This document shows, one piece after another, positions 4,275 to 5,873 of a stretch of 5,873 bases of DNA. How positions within the stretch are numbered: the first letter of the stretch is position 1; each line of letters starts with the position of its first letter. The stretch covers positions 9,586 to 15,458 of the forward strand of contig DGYW01000043.1 of the NCBI GenBank assembly GCA_002396805.1. The letters are read 5' to 3'. This DNA is from Firmicutes bacterium UBA4996 (GTDB lineage Bacteria; Bacillota; Limnochordia; Darwinibacteriales; Darwinibacteriaceae). Below the pieces are notes generated by a model that saw only the letters and a list, made by a program, of their open reading frames with translations, did not search any database and was not told the DNA's origin. A program made the translations under genes and the position numbers.

Positions 4275-5453
4275 TTGAATAAACGAATTTGGGTCTTCGT
4301 AGTTGTACTGTCCTTTATGGTAGCGGGCGGCGTAGTAGGGGCCGCAGACACACACGATCAACCGTTAGTCAATTTGTTTCTCTTTGAAACAAGCGTTAAG
4401 GATGCCTTAAGTGAAATCACTATTCAGACGGGTATTAACATCATTCCTGATTCGACTGTAGGCGGGCTTGTTACGGCAGACCTACAAGACGTTCCTTTAG
4501 AACAGGCTTTGCGGATGATTTTGATCGGTGGCGGGTTCGCCTTTCGAAAAATCGATGATTTTTATTTCGTGGGCCTTCCTGACCCTCGTAGCACTACCTT
4601 TAGGGAGCTTGCAGAAACCAAGATTGTCTCCTTAAAACATGTTACCGCGGGTCAAGTAATATCAGCCATGCCTACCTTTCTCACTAGTTATGTAAAGGGT
4701 GAGCGTGAGAGCAAAATATTGACCATTACTGCTCCTCCCGCGGAATTAGAGCGCATTCTGGAGTTCATAGAGGCTGTAGACACTATTCAAAAACAGGTGG
4801 AGATTCAAGTCATTGTCACCGAGGTTTCTACTAAGGTCTTGAAAGAACTGGGCACTAACCTCTTTGAATTTGCCATGGGTGCAAACGAGAAATTGAACGA
4901 TAATTGGTCAACAAAGGTTGGTCTCCAAAGCAATCTACTTTTCTTAGAAACCAATCTTTTCGGCAATCTCCTACTAAACCTTAAGGCTCTTGAGGAAGCA
5001 CAAGAGGCAAAAATCCATGCTGACCCTCGAGTGTTGGTCAGTGATGGACAATCTGCACAGTTATTTGTGGGAGATCGGCAAATCCTATTGTTGGCAGACT
5101 CTAGCGATAAGACAACTAGGGTGGAACGGATCGAGGTTGGCATGAACTTAAAGGTTACTCCCCAGATTATTGGCAATGAGATTTTATTGTCCATAGCTCC
5201 CGAAATGAGCCATTTTGTCAGTGAATCTAAAAGCAATCTAGTAGTGAAACAATCCTCGGTTTCTACCACTGTGAAGCTTCAAGACGGACAGACCGCGGTT
5301 TTAGCTGGGATGACCTTGCAAGAATCGGGAGATCAAATCAAAAAGGTGCCAATTTTGGGTGACCTGCCAATTATCCGTTGGTTGTTTAGGAGCGACTCGA
5401 CCCGGGTATCGGAAAAGGAATTGATGATCTTTGTGACTCCCGTTATCAAATGA
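4275..5453 (+). CDS. Secretin (GspD/PilQ family), compact form
   Basis: This is a 392-residue protein from a TTG start. Residues 1-23 are a signal peptide. Residues about 32-100 resemble an STN/N0 domain (VKDALSEITIQTGINII, later VPLEQALRMIL). Residues about 113-172 fit one secretin N1 (KH-like) domain: TKIVSLKHVTAGQVISAM and a closing EFIEAVDT. Residues about 173-392 are the secretin pore domain, with IHADPRVLVSDGQSAQLFVG (247-266) and the family signature VPILGDLPIIRWLF (358-371), ending at ELMIFVTPVIK. Secretins form multimeric outer-membrane channels for type II/III secretion, type IV pili or phage export. This one has a single N1-like repeat, no extra C-terminal S domain, and is shorter than typical GspD or PilQ. 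No ATPase, platform or pilin genes are visible beside it. The next gene starts 13 bases after its stop, so they are probably co-transcribed. Confidence 0.93.
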   Translation: MNKRIWVFVVVLSFMVAGGVVGAADTHDQPLVNLFLFETSVKDALSEITIQTGINIIPDSTVGGLVTADLQDVPLEQALRMILIGGGFAFRKIDDFYFVGLPDPRSTTFRELAETKIVSLKHVTAGQVISAMPTFLTSYVKGERESKILTITAPPAELERILEFIEAVDTIQKQVEIQVIVTEVSTKVLKELGTNLFEFAMGANEKLNDNWSTKVGLQSNLLFLETNLFGNLLLNLKALEEAQEAKIHADPRVLVSDGQSAQLFVGDRQILLLADSSDKTTRVERIEVGMNLKVTPQIIGNEILLSIAPEMSHFVSESKSNLVVKQSSVSTTVKLQDGQTAVLAGMTLQESGDQIKKVPILGDLPIIRWLFRSDSTRVSEKELMIFVTPVIK

Positions 5454-5466
5454 TGGGGGGCTAATC

Positions 5467-5873
5467 ATGAGGTTAAGCAGAGCGAGTTGTCGTTTCTTCA
5501 GTTTGCTATTGGCTTTAATTGTGATGGCGGCTGTAGGTCCATCGGCAATGGCTGACGAAATTTTCCCTGAGTGGACTGTTGAAATTGGACAACAGTTAGT
5601 GGCACATGGTTGGGAAAATTACGCCCCAACCGTAGATTCATCTGTGGTGGGTTATGCGGTTCATGTTGTGGAATTGGAGCAAAATTTGGTTGAGAAATCT
5701 AATTTCGGATTTGACCTTGATACTAGTCAAAAAGGTTCTGGATTGTGGGGTCTTTCGGGAGATGACTGGGAGCTTGGATTTTTGCTAGACACTTCCTATC
5801 GTTTTTCGCCTAATTTATATCACTATCTAGGAGATTACAATCAGGTTCATACTAACGAGTCTTGGCTGATTAC
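5467..5873 (+). CDS. Exported beta-rich protein, possible outer-membrane protein (cut by window end)
   Basis: The frame stays open for 135 codons to the end of the window, so the C-terminus is missing. The ATG at 5467 has GGGGGG (5455-5460) 6 bases upstream. Residues 1-28 are a signal peptide: basic MRLSRASCR, a hydrophobic core and AMA before DE. The mature part shows alternating strands rich in aromatics and acidic residues, such as FGFDLDTSQ and WELGFLLDTSYRFSPNLYHY, a pattern common in outer-membrane beta-barrels, though short of proof. The cysteine at residue 8 is in the basic region and is not a lipobox. The gene follows the secretin by 13 bases and is likely part of its operon. The family is not recognised; a periplasmic or surface beta protein is the alternative. 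Confidence 0.75.
   Translation, partial: MRLSRASCRFFSLLLALIVMAAVGPSAMADEIFPEWTVEIGQQLVAHGWENYAPTVDSSVVGYAVHVVELEQNLVEKSNFGFDLDTSQKGSGLWGLSGDDWELGFLLDTSYRFSPNLYHYLGDYNQVHTNESWLI

Noticed and set aside
4805..5269. 154-codon open frame on the minus strand inside the secretin gene
   Set aside because: It lies wholly within a well-supported secretin coding region, and its translation has no recognisable domain. It is a shadow frame.

Overview
The window looks like chromosomal DNA of a Gram-positive-lineage (Firmicutes/Clostridia-type) anaerobe. The evidence is moderate GC by eye, strong Shine-Dalgarno sites, GTG and TTG starts, short intergenic gaps closed by U-tract hairpins, a ferredoxin-dependent 2-oxoacid oxidoreductase and a DUF2225 protein. 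It also encodes a secretin, which normally forms a pore in an outer membrane. If the lineage call is right, the host is best explained as a diderm Firmicute; that is inference, not proof.

Layout, all on the + strand. Positions 1-1075: the end of the alpha subunit and the complete beta subunit of a KorAB-like 2-oxoacid:ferredoxin oxidoreductase, overlapping by 11 bases and closed by a terminator (about 1088-1131). Positions 1219-2313: a protein with an N-terminal CRP-like fold and a C-terminal DUF2225 zinc-ribbon region, followed by a terminator. Positions 2439-2663: a 74-residue, highly charged, probably coiled-coil protein, followed by a hairpin. Positions 2798-3298: small secreted protein A, followed by a terminator. 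Positions 3397-3472: tRNA-Arg(CCU) with an excellent promoter and its own terminator. Positions 3530-3697: a non-coding leader rich in RNA structure. Positions 3698-5873: secreted protein B, a compact 392-residue secretin with a TTG start, and a secreted protein that runs off the window end. The last three form a tight apparent operon.

The left part is ordinary anaerobic metabolism. The most unusual part is the right half. Two small exported proteins that look like distant paralogues lie on either side of a tRNA gene. The second heads an operon with a minimal secretin and a beta-rich exported protein, and no ATPase, pilin or inner-membrane platform gene is visible. Together they suggest an envelope or export assembly of unknown function. 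The leader in front of protein B carries a terminator-like hairpin with no gene to terminate, a long-range stem, a possible ribosome-site-masking alternative and an 11-base direct repeat, so this operon may be controlled at the RNA level.
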